This document shows positions 9,105-19,163 of a stretch of DNA of 39,840 nt, one piece after another; position 1 is the stretch's first letter; each line of letters begins with the position of its first letter. Below the pieces are notes generated by a model. That model was not told the origin of the DNA. It was given only the letters and a program-made list of their open reading frames with translations, and ran no database searches. The DNA comes from Candidatus Thioglobus sp. (lineage in GTDB: Bacteria; Pseudomonadota; Gammaproteobacteria; PS1; Pseudothioglobaceae): contig NZ_JAQWSS010000115.1 of assembly GCF_029243085.1 (NCBI RefSeq), positions 1 through 39,840 of the forward strand, written 5' to 3'. Made by a program: the position numbers and the translations under genes.

Positions 9105-10100
9105 ATGGATCAATTAATCGATCCTTTTAATCGAAAAATTACCTATCTTAGGGTGTCGGTTACGGATCATTGCAACTATCGCTGTCACTACTGTCGAGGC
9201 GAAGATCATCTAACAAACACTGCAAGAGATGATTTGTTATCCTATGAAGAACTTGCTAGAATTGTGCGGCTATTTTCTGAACTGGGTATTACCAAAGTTA
9301 GATTAACAGGTGGCGAGCCACTTTTACGCAAAGATATTCTCAAACTTGCAATCATGCTTGGTGAAATTCCTGGTATTGACGATATCCCGCTTTCAACTAA
9401 TGCCCATTTATTATCTCCAATGGCCGAACAATTACAAAAAGCTGGTATTAATCGAGTTAACATTTCTATTGACTCACTAAGCCAAGATCGATTTAAGCAA
9501 ATTACTCGTGGTGGCGATTTAGATAAAGTGATTCAAGGTATTGATGCAGCTATTGAATCAGGCATGCACCCTATTAAACTAAATATGGTGGTGATGCGTG
9601 GTGTGAATGATGATGAGATTGAAGCTATGATCAACTTTGCCATTGAGCGTAAGATAGATATTCGCTTCATTGAAACTATGCCAATTGGCACGGCAGGTAT
9701 TGACGCAGTCGATCATCACTATAGTGAGGCTGATATTTTAAAAAGAATACATACGCACTTGCCAAATCGCTTGGTTACCACTAAATCTAAACAAACTTCG
9801 GGACCTGCAAAATCTTACTTAATTAGCGATACGAACACCTCAGTTGGCACAATATCTGCCGTTTCAAATAATTTTTGCAGTAGTTGCAACCGAGTCAGAC
9901 TAACCGCAAAAGGACGATTAATACTTTGCTTAGGTCAAAAAAATTCCATCTCATTACGCGATTTATTAAGATTAGGTAAGAGTGATAAAGAAATAAAAAA
10001 TATGATTGTTGATGCTATTAACAGAAAACCTGAAAAACATGAATTCGATACTGATATTGATAATATTGATGGCGCGCAAATGGTGGAGATCGGCGGATGA
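9105..10100 (+). CDS. moaA: GTP 3',8-cyclase MoaA (radical SAM)
   Basis: Starts MDQLIDPFNRKITYLRVSVTDHCNYRCHYC (CxxxCxxC); C-terminal CSSCNRVRLTAKGRLILCL. The ORF-track start at 9090 (TTG) is probably 15 nt too far upstream. Confidence 0.95.
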   Translation: MDQLIDPFNRKITYLRVSVTDHCNYRCHYCRGEDHLTNTARDDLLSYEELARIVRLFSELGITKVRLTGGEPLLRKDILKLAIMLGEIPGIDDIPLSTNAHLLSPMAEQLQKAGINRVNISIDSLSQDRFKQITRGGDLDKVIQGIDAAIESGMHPIKLNMVVMRGVNDDEIEAMINFAIERKIDIRFIETMPIGTAGIDAVDHHYSEADILKRIHTHLPNRLVTTKSKQTSGPAKSYLISDTNTSVGTISAVSNNFCSSCNRVRLTAKGRLILCLGQKNSISLRDLLRLGKSDKEIKNMIVDAINRKPEKHEFDTDIDNIDGAQMVEIGG

Positions 10101-10333
10101 AAATATTGTATTTTGCTTCACTTAGAGAAGTGCTTGGCATTAATAGCGAGGAAATCATAGTGTCTGAGAAAATGACGGTAAACTCCCTTAGAAAATTATT
10201 AATCAATAAATATGGAGACAATCAATTTCCTAACAATATTCTTTGTGCAGTGAATCATGAAATTGCCAATGACGCTACACAACTAAATGATAATGACGAG
10301 GTGGCGTTCTATCCACCTGTTACTGGAGGCTAG
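10097..10333 (+). CDS. moaD: Molybdopterin synthase sulfur-carrier subunit MoaD
   Basis: Small beta-grasp protein with C-terminal VAFYPPVTGG (terminal GG). Confidence 0.92.
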   Translation: MKILYFASLREVLGINSEEIIVSEKMTVNSLRKLLINKYGDNQFPNNILCAVNHEIANDATQLNDNDEVAFYPPVTGG

Positions 10334-10341
10334 AAAAATTT

Positions 10342-10869
10342 ATGAACAATACAAAAATTAAGGTTGGCTTTATCACTATCTCTGATCGTGCAGCTCGTGG
10401 AGAGTATGAAGATATTGGTGGACCTGCCATGCAAAAATGGATTAACAACGCCCTACTTTCACCTTACGAAATCGATAGTATTATCATTGAAGATGAACAA
10501 AGTCTGATTGAACAAACCATGAAAGATTTTGCTGATAATAAAAATTGTAATTTAATTCTAACCACTGGTGGCACAGGGCCAACAACTCGTGATGTCACGC
10601 CAGAAGCAACACATGCAGTATGTGAACGTATATTTGATGGATTTGCAGAACAAATGCGTAGCGTCTCATTGCGCACTGTCCCGACAGCGATTTTGTCTCG
10701 GCAAACAGCAGGTACAAGAGGTCACAGTCTAATTATCAATTTACCTGGAAAGCCTGACGCCATTGATGTATGCTTAAGTGCTGTATTTTTAGCAGTTCCA
10801 AAATGTTTAGAACTGCTAGATAACTCCAATATTCAAATTGATTTAGATTTTGTTGAGCAAGAATTCTGA
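10342..10869 (+). CDS. mog: Molybdopterin adenylyltransferase (MogA/MoaB family)
   Basis: VGFITISDRAARGEYEDIGGPAM, LTTGGTGPTTRDVTPEAT, INLPGKPDAIDVCL. Confidence 0.9.
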   Translation: MNNTKIKVGFITISDRAARGEYEDIGGPAMQKWINNALLSPYEIDSIIIEDEQSLIEQTMKDFADNKNCNLILTTGGTGPTTRDVTPEATHAVCERIFDGFAEQMRSVSLRTVPTAILSRQTAGTRGHSLIINLPGKPDAIDVCLSAVFLAVPKCLELLDNSNIQIDLDFVEQEF

Positions 10870-10871
10870 CT

Positions 10872-11750
10872 CTAGCCACTAACTAAATTAGCCAAACGAC
10901 GACGGTAGGTATTGCTTTCCTCTGGATTACTGTTGGCCAGCATATTACAAATCATGCCAATCATTTCCCGTGCCGCGCCATCTTTGAAGCTTGCATCTTT
11001 TTCTTGAATGAAAAACAACATTTCCATACCTTGTTCAATATCATATTCAGAAAACAAACAAACTGCCAAATCAAAACGAGCTTGATAATCATCGGGTGCC
11101 TGCTTGATTTGAGCTTGGAGCGATTCTCTTCCAGTAGTTTTTTTTGCCAACCGTAAAAAATTTAACTGCGCAAATATTGACAAACCCATATCCAGCTTTT
11201 GAGCAGATTCAGGTAACTTATCAAACAAACTTTGAGCTTGATCAATTTCTTTCATATCTATAAAGATTTGAATCATATCCAATACAACACGAGCATTGCT
11301 AGGATCTGATGAAATTGCTTTAGTTAAGAGCATAATAGCTGATTGGGTGTCACCAGACATGTGCATTTCCCGAGCTTGCTCCCTTAATTCATCTGATTTT
11401 CTATAAACACCATAATGCTTAAGCAATACGCGTAACTCTTCAGATCTTAACTCGCCCTCTTCTCGTTGAACTTCAATACCATCTTTAAATACGAGTACTG
11501 TTGGGATGTTAACAATTGAAAACTTCTCCTTTAACTCTGGCTGCTCTTCAATGTCAATTTTTGCAAAAATAAAATCGCCTGGAAATTCTTTAGCTAAATC
11601 GGATAATGCGTATTCTGTCTTGATACAAGGCTCAGACCATACACCCATAAACTCTACTACAACAGGCAAATGTGTTGAATTGTGAATAATCAAATCTTCA
11701 AAATTATTTTGACTGACCTCAAAAATTAACGGCTTATCTTTTGTGCTCAA
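10872..11750 (-). CDS. Thioredoxin-TPR protein, CnoX/YbbN-like chaperedoxin
   Basis: Thioredoxin fold with SEPC in place of CxxC (VVVEFMGVWSEPCIKTEYAL), cis-Pro NIPTVLVFKDG, C-terminal TPR-like region. Confidence 0.85.
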   Translation of the reverse strand: MSTKDKPLIFEVSQNNFEDLIIHNSTHLPVVVEFMGVWSEPCIKTEYALSDLAKEFPGDFIFAKIDIEEQPELKEKFSIVNIPTVLVFKDGIEVQREEGELRSEELRVLLKHYGVYRKSDELREQAREMHMSGDTQSAIMLLTKAISSDPSNARVVLDMIQIFIDMKEIDQAQSLFDKLPESAQKLDMGLSIFAQLNFLRLAKKTTGRESLQAQIKQAPDDYQARFDLAVCLFSEYDIEQGMEMLFFIQEKDASFKDGAAREMIGMICNMLANSNPEESNTYRRRLANLVSG

Positions 11751-11852
11751 AACATCTTCCTTTTAATAGTTTAATAGTAATATATTGAAATCATACAATA
11801 CTCATTAAATAATGTGCAATAATATTTATTTACTAAATAATAAAAAAACTTT

Positions 11853-12728
11853 ATGATTAATTACACCTTGAAACAACTTTACAGTTTCGAAGCTGTGGTG
11901 CGTCTGAAGAGCTTTACAAAAGCAAGCAAGGAGCTGTTTATAACCCAGCCTGCTGTGTATATGCAAATTCAGCAATTAACTGAAAACATAGGATCTGATC
12001 TTCTTAAAACCCATGGAAAAACAGTAACACCGACATATATAGGAAAATTGTTGTACAAAACCTGTTTAGAGGTAATCTCATTACTTGAGCAATCAAGGGT
12101 CGATATTAATCAAACCCTTGATCCCGATGCTGGACATCTTCAAATTGCGGTAGCAACCACTACTAACTCTTTTGTCTCAAGAGCATTAGCGCAATTCAAA
12201 TCAAAATATCCAAAAATGACATTTCATCTAGAGGTAACCAACCGAGAATTGTTACTGGAAAAATTAAGCAATAATGATACTGATTTAGTAATCATGGGGG
12301 AGCCACCGAATGATATGAATCTAGACATACAGCCTTTTATGGAAAATCCTCTTATTGTTATTGCACATCCTGAAAACCCGCTACTTCATCAAAACAACAC
12401 GATTGAAGACTTAGAAAATGAAACACTAATTACTCGTGAACAAGGGTCTGGAACTCGACACACTATTGAAAGAGTAACAGGCATGGTCTTTGATTCAGAA
12501 ATTCAGATTAATTCCAACGAAGCAATTATTGAGGCAGTGCAGGCTGGCCTTGGGATTGGTTTTGTATCAAAACATACGGTAGAGCTTGAACTTAATTATG
12601 GAATTATTAAACAATTAAAGATGGAGAAATTTCCGATAACTAGACATTGGCATGTAGTTCATAACAAAAAGAGTAAACTTTCTCCTATTGCGCAACGTTT
12701 CAAGAAGTTCATCATTGAACATTGTTAG
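11853..12728 (+). CDS. LysR-family transcriptional regulator (CbbR/CysB-like)
   Basis: N-terminal HTH LKQLYSFEAVVRLKSFTKASKELFITQPAVYMQIQQL and LysR substrate-binding domain. Confidence 0.9.
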   Translation: MINYTLKQLYSFEAVVRLKSFTKASKELFITQPAVYMQIQQLTENIGSDLLKTHGKTVTPTYIGKLLYKTCLEVISLLEQSRVDINQTLDPDAGHLQIAVATTTNSFVSRALAQFKSKYPKMTFHLEVTNRELLLEKLSNNDTDLVIMGEPPNDMNLDIQPFMENPLIVIAHPENPLLHQNNTIEDLENETLITREQGSGTRHTIERVTGMVFDSEIQINSNEAIIEAVQAGLGIGFVSKHTVELELNYGIIKQLKMEKFPITRHWHVVHNKKSKLSPIAQRFKKFIIEHC

Positions 12729-13483
12729 ATAAAAATTTTTTTTATTAGGAAAACAATTGCCACAATAATAACAACACCAAGTGTCTTTTCCATGGTTTTA
12801 TGACTAAATTTAAAAGATCCCATATAAGAGCCTAAAAAACCACCAACAATAACTGATAAGATTAATGGAACATATTCGAATAAATCTATTGAATTATATT
12901 GCAAACGAGAGATTAGGCCAGAAAAAGACACCATCCATACAAAAATAACACCGGCTGCTGCTGCTTCTTTTTGGGTGCCAAGATTAAGCAAAATAATCAA
13001 TGGTACTAAATAAACACCGCCACCAATGCCAACAATACCTGCGACCAAACCTAAAATTGACCCTGCTACAAGAGAAATAACAACTTTTTGCTGCTGGTTT
13101 AAATTTAATCTAAATCCAGTATCCTCCCAAAAATAAATTCTTAACGCAACTAATACCAATGAAGCTAACAAGATCCATAGAAAAATCTCTTTGGGAATAT
13201 AGAATGAACCACCTAAATAAGCAAAAGGTATGGCGGTAATCAAAAAAGGCAAAATAATATCAATTCTGCCATGCTTATTGCGCAAATAATTATAACTACC
13301 CAAAGTTGTTACAAATAAATTAAGCGATAATGAAACCATAGGAATGACCATGGTAGACATTCCCACAACAACCATGATTGCAGTATAAGATGAGCCACCA
13401 CCCAAGCCAACAGAAGAGTAAACAAATGCTACTATAAAGAACAATAGTGGCAATATAGTATCAATATAAGGAGTGAGATCCAT
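12725..13483 (-). CDS. TauE/SafE-family sulfite/anion exporter, membrane protein
   Basis: VGLGGGSSYTAIMVV and GIVGIGGGVYLVPLIILL repeats typical of TauE/SafE. Confidence 0.88.
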   Translation of the reverse strand: MDLTPYIDTILPLLFFIVAFVYSSVGLGGGSSYTAIMVVVGMSTMVIPMVSLSLNLFVTTLGSYNYLRNKHGRIDIILPFLITAIPFAYLGGSFYIPKEIFLWILLASLVLVALRIYFWEDTGFRLNLNQQQKVVISLVAGSILGLVAGIVGIGGGVYLVPLIILLNLGTQKEAAAAGVIFVWMVSFSGLISRLQYNSIDLFEYVPLILSVIVGGFLGSYMGSFKFSHKTMEKTLGVVIIVAIVFLIKKIFI

Positions 13484-13518
13484 CTTAAATTACACTAATT
13501 CTTTATGCTTAAAATGGC

Positions 13519-14370
13519 TCAAGAAAAGACAATTGTTTTATTGTTACACACCAAAACTCGATCCTCTAAATGATATTGCAATCCTTTAGACAAAGTAATT
13601 TTTTCTACATCCTGACCCATTTTTTTCATATCATCAGCACTATCAGCATGATCAACACGTACAACATCCTGCTCAATAATCGGACCTTCATCAAGATCAG
13701 CTGTCACATAATGACAGGTTGCACCAATGAGTTTAACGCCGCGTTCAGCTGCACGCTTGTAAGGATTAGCGCCCACAAATGAAGGTAAGAATGAATGATG
13801 AATATTAATGATTTTTCCTTCAAATTTTTTGCACAAGTCTTGTGGAATAATTTGCATGTAGCGCGCCAATACCACCACATCTGGATTAAATTCAACCACC
13901 GCTTGTGTCATAGTCGCAATATCTTCTACTTTAGTATCTGCCTCAATACTCACTTGCTTAAAAGGCACATCATACCAACTAGCGATCTTTGACAATCGTT
14001 GATGGTTAGACAACACGCCAACGATTTCACCTTCGAGTTCGTTTTCATGTCCGCGATGTAATAAGTCAGCGACACAGTGCGAGCTTTTAGAGCCCATAAT
14101 CAGAACTCGTTTTAATTTAGAGGCGTCACTCAAACGCCAAGCCATATTATAAGTATTGGCAATGGTTTCAAAATCAGCTTGAAAATCCTCAATCGAACAT
14201 GACAAAGAGCTTGACTCAATTTCAATGCGCATAAAGAAACGTTTATTCAAATCATCAAGATGATGGTGCGCTTCTTTAATATTACCATCGTGTTCAAAAA
14301 TAAAGTGGCTTACTTGAGCAACCAAGCCATGTGCATCAGGACAAGAAATTAACAATCGGTAAACACTCAC
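13519..14370 (-). CDS. purU: Formyltetrahydrofolate deformylase
   Basis: N-terminal ACT domain (SCPDAHGLVAQVSHFI) plus formyl transferase domain (NIHHSFLPSFVGANPYKRAAERGVKLIGATCHYVTADLDEGPIIEQ). Confidence 0.93.
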   Translation of the reverse strand: MSVYRLLISCPDAHGLVAQVSHFIFEHDGNIKEAHHHLDDLNKRFFMRIEIESSSLSCSIEDFQADFETIANTYNMAWRLSDASKLKRVLIMGSKSSHCVADLLHRGHENELEGEIVGVLSNHQRLSKIASWYDVPFKQVSIEADTKVEDIATMTQAVVEFNPDVVVLARYMQIIPQDLCKKFEGKIINIHHSFLPSFVGANPYKRAAERGVKLIGATCHYVTADLDEGPIIEQDVVRVDHADSADDMKKMGQDVEKITLSKGLQYHLEDRVLVCNNKTIVFS

Positions 14371-15551
14371 GTGCGATACTCCGCATTAATCTTAACATAA
14401 TCATAAGAGAAGTCTGTGGTCCACACGCTTTCTTGCGTATCACCTGTACCAATCCCAATAGTAATCACAATTGTATCTTTTGCCATCTCGACGCTGCCTG
14501 CAGCTTCCGTATAGCTTTGATCTGGCTCACCTGATTGAACAACACTCACTTCGTTCAGATAAATATTAATGTCTTCAATATTTAGATTGTCAATATTCGC
14601 ACGACCAACCGCTGCCAAAATACGCCCCCAATTAGCGTCCGAAGCAAATAGCGCAGTCTTCACCAATGGTGAGTGTGCCACCGTATAAGCAACCTCTAAA
14701 CAATCTTGATTAATAACACCACCCTTCACGCAAACTTCAACAAACTTAGTGGCACCCTCACCGTCTTTAATAATCTGGTGTGCCAATGATTGAGTTACCT
14801 CGTCAAGTGCTTGCTGAAACTCATCAACACAATCGTGTATATCAACACCACTTGCGCCTGTTGCACTGAGTGTGCAAGCATCATTGGTTGAAGTGTCACC
14901 ATCAACTGTAATACGATTAAACGATTGATTAACCGAAGTTGTTAAGCATTGTTGTAATTTAGCTTGTGTGGATTTAACATCGGTAAAAACAAAGCTAAGC
15001 ATGGTTGCCATATCTGGGCGAATCATGCCTGAACCTTTAGCAATTCCGCTAATATTAATAGTTTTTCCGTTAACTTCAAAACTCTTAGAGCAGATCTTTT
15101 CCACTAAATCTGTGGTCAGAATACCTTTAGATACTTGTGCTAGATTAGCACTTGATAATTGAGCCGTTACCTGAGGAATGCCTGCTTTAAATTTTGACAA
15201 ATCCAACTGTTGCCCAATCACACCTGTTGAAAACGGCAATACCTGTTCAAAGTTAATACCGAGTTCACTGGCTAATAACTCGCATGTTTTAACGGTATTT
15301 TCCATGCCTTGTGAGCCAGTTCCGGCATTTGCATTTCCACTATTAATCAACAATGCTAGTGGTGATTTTTGTAAATGATTCTTTGCAACTAGAACTGGTG
15401 CGGCACAAAAAACATTCTGTGTAAAAACACCTGCTGTAGTAGTTCCGGGTGTTAATAAAACAACAGATAGGTCTAATGCGTTATTACTTTTAATATCGGC
15501 ATTAATTGCTGCAGATTTAACCCCTTTAATATCTAGTAAAGTATCATCCAT
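14367..15551 (-). CDS. argJ: Bifunctional ornithine acetyltransferase / N-acetylglutamate synthase
   Basis: GTTTAGVFTQNVFCAAPV, NSGNANAGTGSQG, IAKGSGMIRPDMATMLSFVFTD, DANWGRILAAVGRA. Confidence 0.95.
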   Translation of the reverse strand: MDDTLLDIKGVKSAAINADIKSNNALDLSVVLLTPGTTTAGVFTQNVFCAAPVLVAKNHLQKSPLALLINSGNANAGTGSQGMENTVKTCELLASELGINFEQVLPFSTGVIGQQLDLSKFKAGIPQVTAQLSSANLAQVSKGILTTDLVEKICSKSFEVNGKTINISGIAKGSGMIRPDMATMLSFVFTDVKSTQAKLQQCLTTSVNQSFNRITVDGDTSTNDACTLSATGASGVDIHDCVDEFQQALDEVTQSLAHQIIKDGEGATKFVEVCVKGGVINQDCLEVAYTVAHSPLVKTALFASDANWGRILAAVGRANIDNLNIEDINIYLNEVSVVQSGEPDQSYTEAAGSVEMAKDTIVITIGIGTGDTQESVWTTDFSYDYVKINAEYRT

Positions 15552-15598
15552 AATTTTAGTGGTTTCTTAATTATTAAAGATATTTTACTGACTTAAGA

Positions 15599-17200
15599 CT
15601 ATCTGGTTGATTTTTTATCCAAGTACTGAAAAACAACCATTAGCAGTGACCCAAACAACACCATGATTAATGCTGGAACAGCAGCACGCTCAAACAAACC
15701 TTCGGCACTTAATTCGTAAGTTTGAATGGCTAATGTATCCCAGCCAAAAGGTCTTAATAGATATGTTGCTGGTAACTCCTTCATAACATCTACTGCCACT
15801 AAAAGCCCACCCGCTAAAATACCTGGTGCCATCATGGGTAAATAAACCTTAGAAATTAGGCGTATTCTTGAAGCGCCCAATAAGCGTGCAGTTTGAGTAA
15901 ATACCGGTTTGATCTGTTGAGCGCTAGCTTCGATGGAACTGTACGCAATCGCCATAAAGCGTGATACGTAAGCAAACAATAGAAGGGTAATCGAACCATA
16001 GATAATATGATTAACACTCTCACCGCCAAAATAAATATTAATGATTGAAATTTGATTAATACCATAAAGCAGCCCAACAGCCATCACTGAACCGGGCAAA
16101 GCATAACCTAAGGTTGCTAAACGAGTGACACTTTTTAGCCAGATACTATCCTTTTTACATCTACTAGGCAGCGCCAATATGGTTGCCAAAATAACGGTAA
16201 TAAGCGCTGCTAAAATAGTCAAGGTTACAGTTGAGTTTATTAAATCAATATATTTAACACTCCATTCTTCAGCTATAGACTCCCAGCCCCACAATATCAA
16301 CTGCAACATTGGCATCGCAAAAGAAAGCATAAACACAGAAAATACAAATAAGCTGATGAACCATGCTGTTACACCTTTTGCATGGTATGGCTTCTTATTA
16401 GTAACATCAGCTGAATAATATTTAGCTTGTCCACGTGCCTTTTTTTCAAAATAAATTAAGAAAAATGCTACCAAAACCAAAAGTGAAGCCAATTGAGAAG
16501 CTACTTCAATAGACCTAAAATCTCCCCAAGCTGAATAAATAGCAGTTGTAAAAGTGTCATAGTTAAATAAACTTACCACACCAAAATCGGCCAATGTTTC
16601 CATTAATGTTACCAGTAGTCCAGCTGCCACCGCCGGACGGGCTAATGGCAATGACACTTGAAAAAAAGTGCGTAATGGACCTGCTCCTAATAGTCTACTC
16701 ACTTCTATCATATTAAGCTTTTGACGCTTAAACGAAGCCCTTGCCATCATATAAACATAAGGATAAAAAACCAAGACAAAAGTCAAAATAATAGCCCATG
16801 ATCCAGAGCGAACATCAAATCCAGGCAGACCTAACACCTCACGCATCCATACTTGTGCATAACCTGCATAATCAAACACACCTAAATACACAAAGGCCAG
16901 CACATAAGCAGGAATAGCAAACGGCAAAAACAACGCCCATTCAAGCCACTTTCTACCTGGAAATTCAACCATGACTACCAAATATGCTAAGACAGTGCCC
17001 AATAAAGTGACACCAATACCCACGCCTAATAACAATATCAGGGTGGATTGGACCAATTCCGATAAAAGATTCTCAGAAAAATGTACCCATAATTCATGTT
17101 CGGGCAACAACCATGAAAAAGCTACTACAAAGATTGGCATTGCCACTAGTAAAGCGACAACAGTGGTCAAAGTTTTTGATTTTATGCAGTTTTTTTCCAA
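15599..17200 (-). CDS. fbpB: Ferric iron ABC transporter permease (FbpB-like, duplicated permease domains)
   Basis: 533 aa, many TM segments, two binding-protein-dependent permease domains (LLGAGPLRTFFQVSLPLARPAVAAG; LLGASRIRLISKVYLPMMAPGILAG). Confidence 0.88.
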   Translation of the reverse strand: MEKNCIKSKTLTTVVALLVAMPIFVVAFSWLLPEHELWVHFSENLLSELVQSTLILLLGVGIGVTLLGTVLAYLVVMVEFPGRKWLEWALFLPFAIPAYVLAFVYLGVFDYAGYAQVWMREVLGLPGFDVRSGSWAIILTFVLVFYPYVYMMARASFKRQKLNMIEVSRLLGAGPLRTFFQVSLPLARPAVAAGLLVTLMETLADFGVVSLFNYDTFTTAIYSAWGDFRSIEVASQLASLLVLVAFFLIYFEKKARGQAKYYSADVTNKKPYHAKGVTAWFISLFVFSVFMLSFAMPMLQLILWGWESIAEEWSVKYIDLINSTVTLTILAALITVILATILALPSRCKKDSIWLKSVTRLATLGYALPGSVMAVGLLYGINQISIINIYFGGESVNHIIYGSITLLLFAYVSRFMAIAYSSIEASAQQIKPVFTQTARLLGASRIRLISKVYLPMMAPGILAGGLLVAVDVMKELPATYLLRPFGWDTLAIQTYELSAEGLFERAAVPALIMVLFGSLLMVVFQYLDKKSTR

Positions 17201-17238
17201 ATTATTAATCGTATACCTTTTTAATATTGTTTATAAAA

Positions 17239-17262
17239 AACCCAAGGTTTTGACCTTGGGTT
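17239..17262 (-). terminator. Hairpin terminator between the substrate-binding protein and permease genes
   Basis: Minus strand AACCCAAGGTCAAAACCTTGGGTT then TTTT; 10 bp perfect stem. Confidence 0.8.
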
Positions 17263-17284
17263 GTTTATATTGATATGCTCAAGC

Positions 17285-18304
17285 TTATTTGTAACCTTTG
17301 ATTTGCATCATTCTAACTGCTTTTGCTTGCAAAATTCCTGCTTGAGATAAATTCATATCATCTTGTTTAAACTCACCCCATGCAGACACGATATCATCTG
17401 ATGCTACATTCGAATTCGCCGGATACTCTTTGTTAAGAGAGCCATAAATTGATTGAGCCTTAGATGATGACAACCACTCTAGCAACTTAGTCGCTCCTGC
17501 TACATTAGATGCATACTTAGTTACACCAGCGCCTGATACATTAACATGAACACCAGTAGTATCTTGATTTGCCCAGAATAACTTAAGGGGTGCTGCAGGA
17601 TCTTTTTCAATTAAACGACCATAATAATAGGTATTAACCAAACCAACATCGCACTGACCTGCAAGTATGGCGTTCATCACATGAGAATCTTTAGCATTTG
17701 GCGTTGCTGCTAAATTCCCTACCCAGCCGGAAATAATATTACCAGCCTCTTTTTCACCATGGTTATAAATCATGGATGCTACCAATGATTTTGTATAGAT
17801 CTTTTTACTAGTCCTAAGGCATAAACGATCCTTCCATTCTGGTGATGCTAAATTAGCATAAGTTGACAGTTTAGAAGCGTTAACACGATCAGTAGAATAA
17901 ACAATAGTACGTGCACGAATTGATAATCCAGTCCATAAACCCTTAGGGTCTCTCAAATGTTTTGGAATATTATTTTGTATTTTTTCTGTCTTAATAGGCT
18001 GAAACAAATCTTCTGATCCTGCATACCAAAGATTTCCCGCATCTACTGTCATAAACATATCAGCAGGTGTATGCTCACCCTCTAGCTTCAATCGCTCAAT
18101 CAGCGCCGCACCTTTACCAGTTAGATACTCAACTTGTATACCCGTCTCTTCAGTGAACGACTTAAATAATGGCTTAATAAGATGCTCTTTTCTTGCGCTA
18201 TATACAGTGACCGTGTCATTTGCTGCAGCTTGTACAGCTGTAATGCTAGACATCATAATTATTGCAACCATGACTGCTGATGATATTAATACTTTTATAT
18301 TCAT
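17285..18304 (-). CDS. fbpA: Ferric iron ABC transporter periplasmic substrate-binding protein
   Basis: Signal peptide then DTVTVYSARKEHLIKPLFKSFTEETGIQVEYLTGKGAALIERLKLEGEHTPADMFMTVDAGNL; FbpA/IdiA-like. Confidence 0.92.
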   Translation of the reverse strand: MNIKVLISSAVMVAIIMMSSITAVQAAANDTVTVYSARKEHLIKPLFKSFTEETGIQVEYLTGKGAALIERLKLEGEHTPADMFMTVDAGNLWYAGSEDLFQPIKTEKIQNNIPKHLRDPKGLWTGLSIRARTIVYSTDRVNASKLSTYANLASPEWKDRLCLRTSKKIYTKSLVASMIYNHGEKEAGNIISGWVGNLAATPNAKDSHVMNAILAGQCDVGLVNTYYYGRLIEKDPAAPLKLFWANQDTTGVHVNVSGAGVTKYASNVAGATKLLEWLSSSKAQSIYGSLNKEYPANSNVASDDIVSAWGEFKQDDMNLSQAGILQAKAVRMMQIKGYK

Positions 18305-18333
18305 TGTTTTTATATTCCTTATTAAAGTTTAAA

Positions 18334-18348
18334 TGATAATGATTATCA
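18334..18348. promoter_or_regulatory. Fur box upstream of fbpA
   Basis: TGATAAT-G-ATTATCA: perfect 7-1-7 Fur-type palindrome 30 bp upstream of the fbpA start. Confidence 0.85.
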
Positions 18349-18368
18349 ATAACTAATAATACCTATTA

Positions 18369-19019
18369 TCATTCAATTGTCAATGATTTATTATTAATAT
18401 GGCCAATAATATCAGCAAATTTGGTCGCTTCCTGATCATCGTGTGTCACCAAAATAGAGGTAACTCGCGCTTTCTTAAGAATATCACGAACTTGGGCAAC
18501 CAACTGCTCTCGATGAGATTTATCTAAACTCGAAAAAGGTTCGTCAAGTAACAATAACTTAGGAGAAGGCGCTAAAGCTCTAGCTAAGGCAACACGCTGT
18601 TGCTCACCACCAGAAAGTTGATGAGGGTATTTTTTTTCAATGCCGGGCAAATCAATCAATAAAAGCAATTCTTTTACTCGTGATTGCCTAATCTTTTTAG
18701 ATTGATGGCTGATACCAAAACATATGTTTTTTTCAACAGACATATGCGGAAAAAGCGCATAATCTTGAAACACCATGCCCACTTCTCTTGATTCAGGGGA
18801 AATTAGATGTTCACCATTATGTGATAAGCGTTTTCCATCTAACTTAACATTACCCTTACTAGTCGTATTAAGTCCAGCTATAAATTTTAATGCTGAACTT
18901 TTTCCACTACCACTATCGCCCAATAAGGCAAAAATATCGCCCTGATTAAGACTTATATTAAAATTACTTAAAACCTTTTTATTGTTATAGGTGATTGTTA
19001 AATCTTCAACAGTTAACAT
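18369..19019 (-). CDS. fbpC: Ferric iron ABC transporter ATP-binding protein (short form)
   Basis: Walker A LLGDSGSGKSSALKF, signature LSGGEQQRVALARALA, Walker B LLLLDEPFSSLD. Confidence 0.92.
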   Translation of the reverse strand: MLTVEDLTITYNNKKVLSNFNISLNQGDIFALLGDSGSGKSSALKFIAGLNTTSKGNVKLDGKRLSHNGEHLISPESREVGMVFQDYALFPHMSVEKNICFGISHQSKKIRQSRVKELLLLIDLPGIEKKYPHQLSGGEQQRVALARALAPSPKLLLLDEPFSSLDKSHREQLVAQVRDILKKARVTSILVTHDDQEATKFADIIGHINNKSLTIE

Positions 19020-19038
19020 TTAATAATGAAAATACTAA

Positions 19039-19053
19039 TAAGAATGATTCTCA
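19039..19053. promoter_or_regulatory. Second, imperfect Fur box in the fbpC/CDF transporter divergent intergenic region
   Basis: TAAGAAT-G-ATTCTCA: 7-1-7 palindrome with 6/7 symmetric positions. Confidence 0.65.
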
Positions 19054-19163
19054 ATATTATATAAGAAAATCATAATTAGAATTAATAAATATAAAATAAG
19101 GTAAATACACAGTTACTAGCAGATAACTTAAAATATAGAAAAAACTTATAAGCACAGGGTGTT

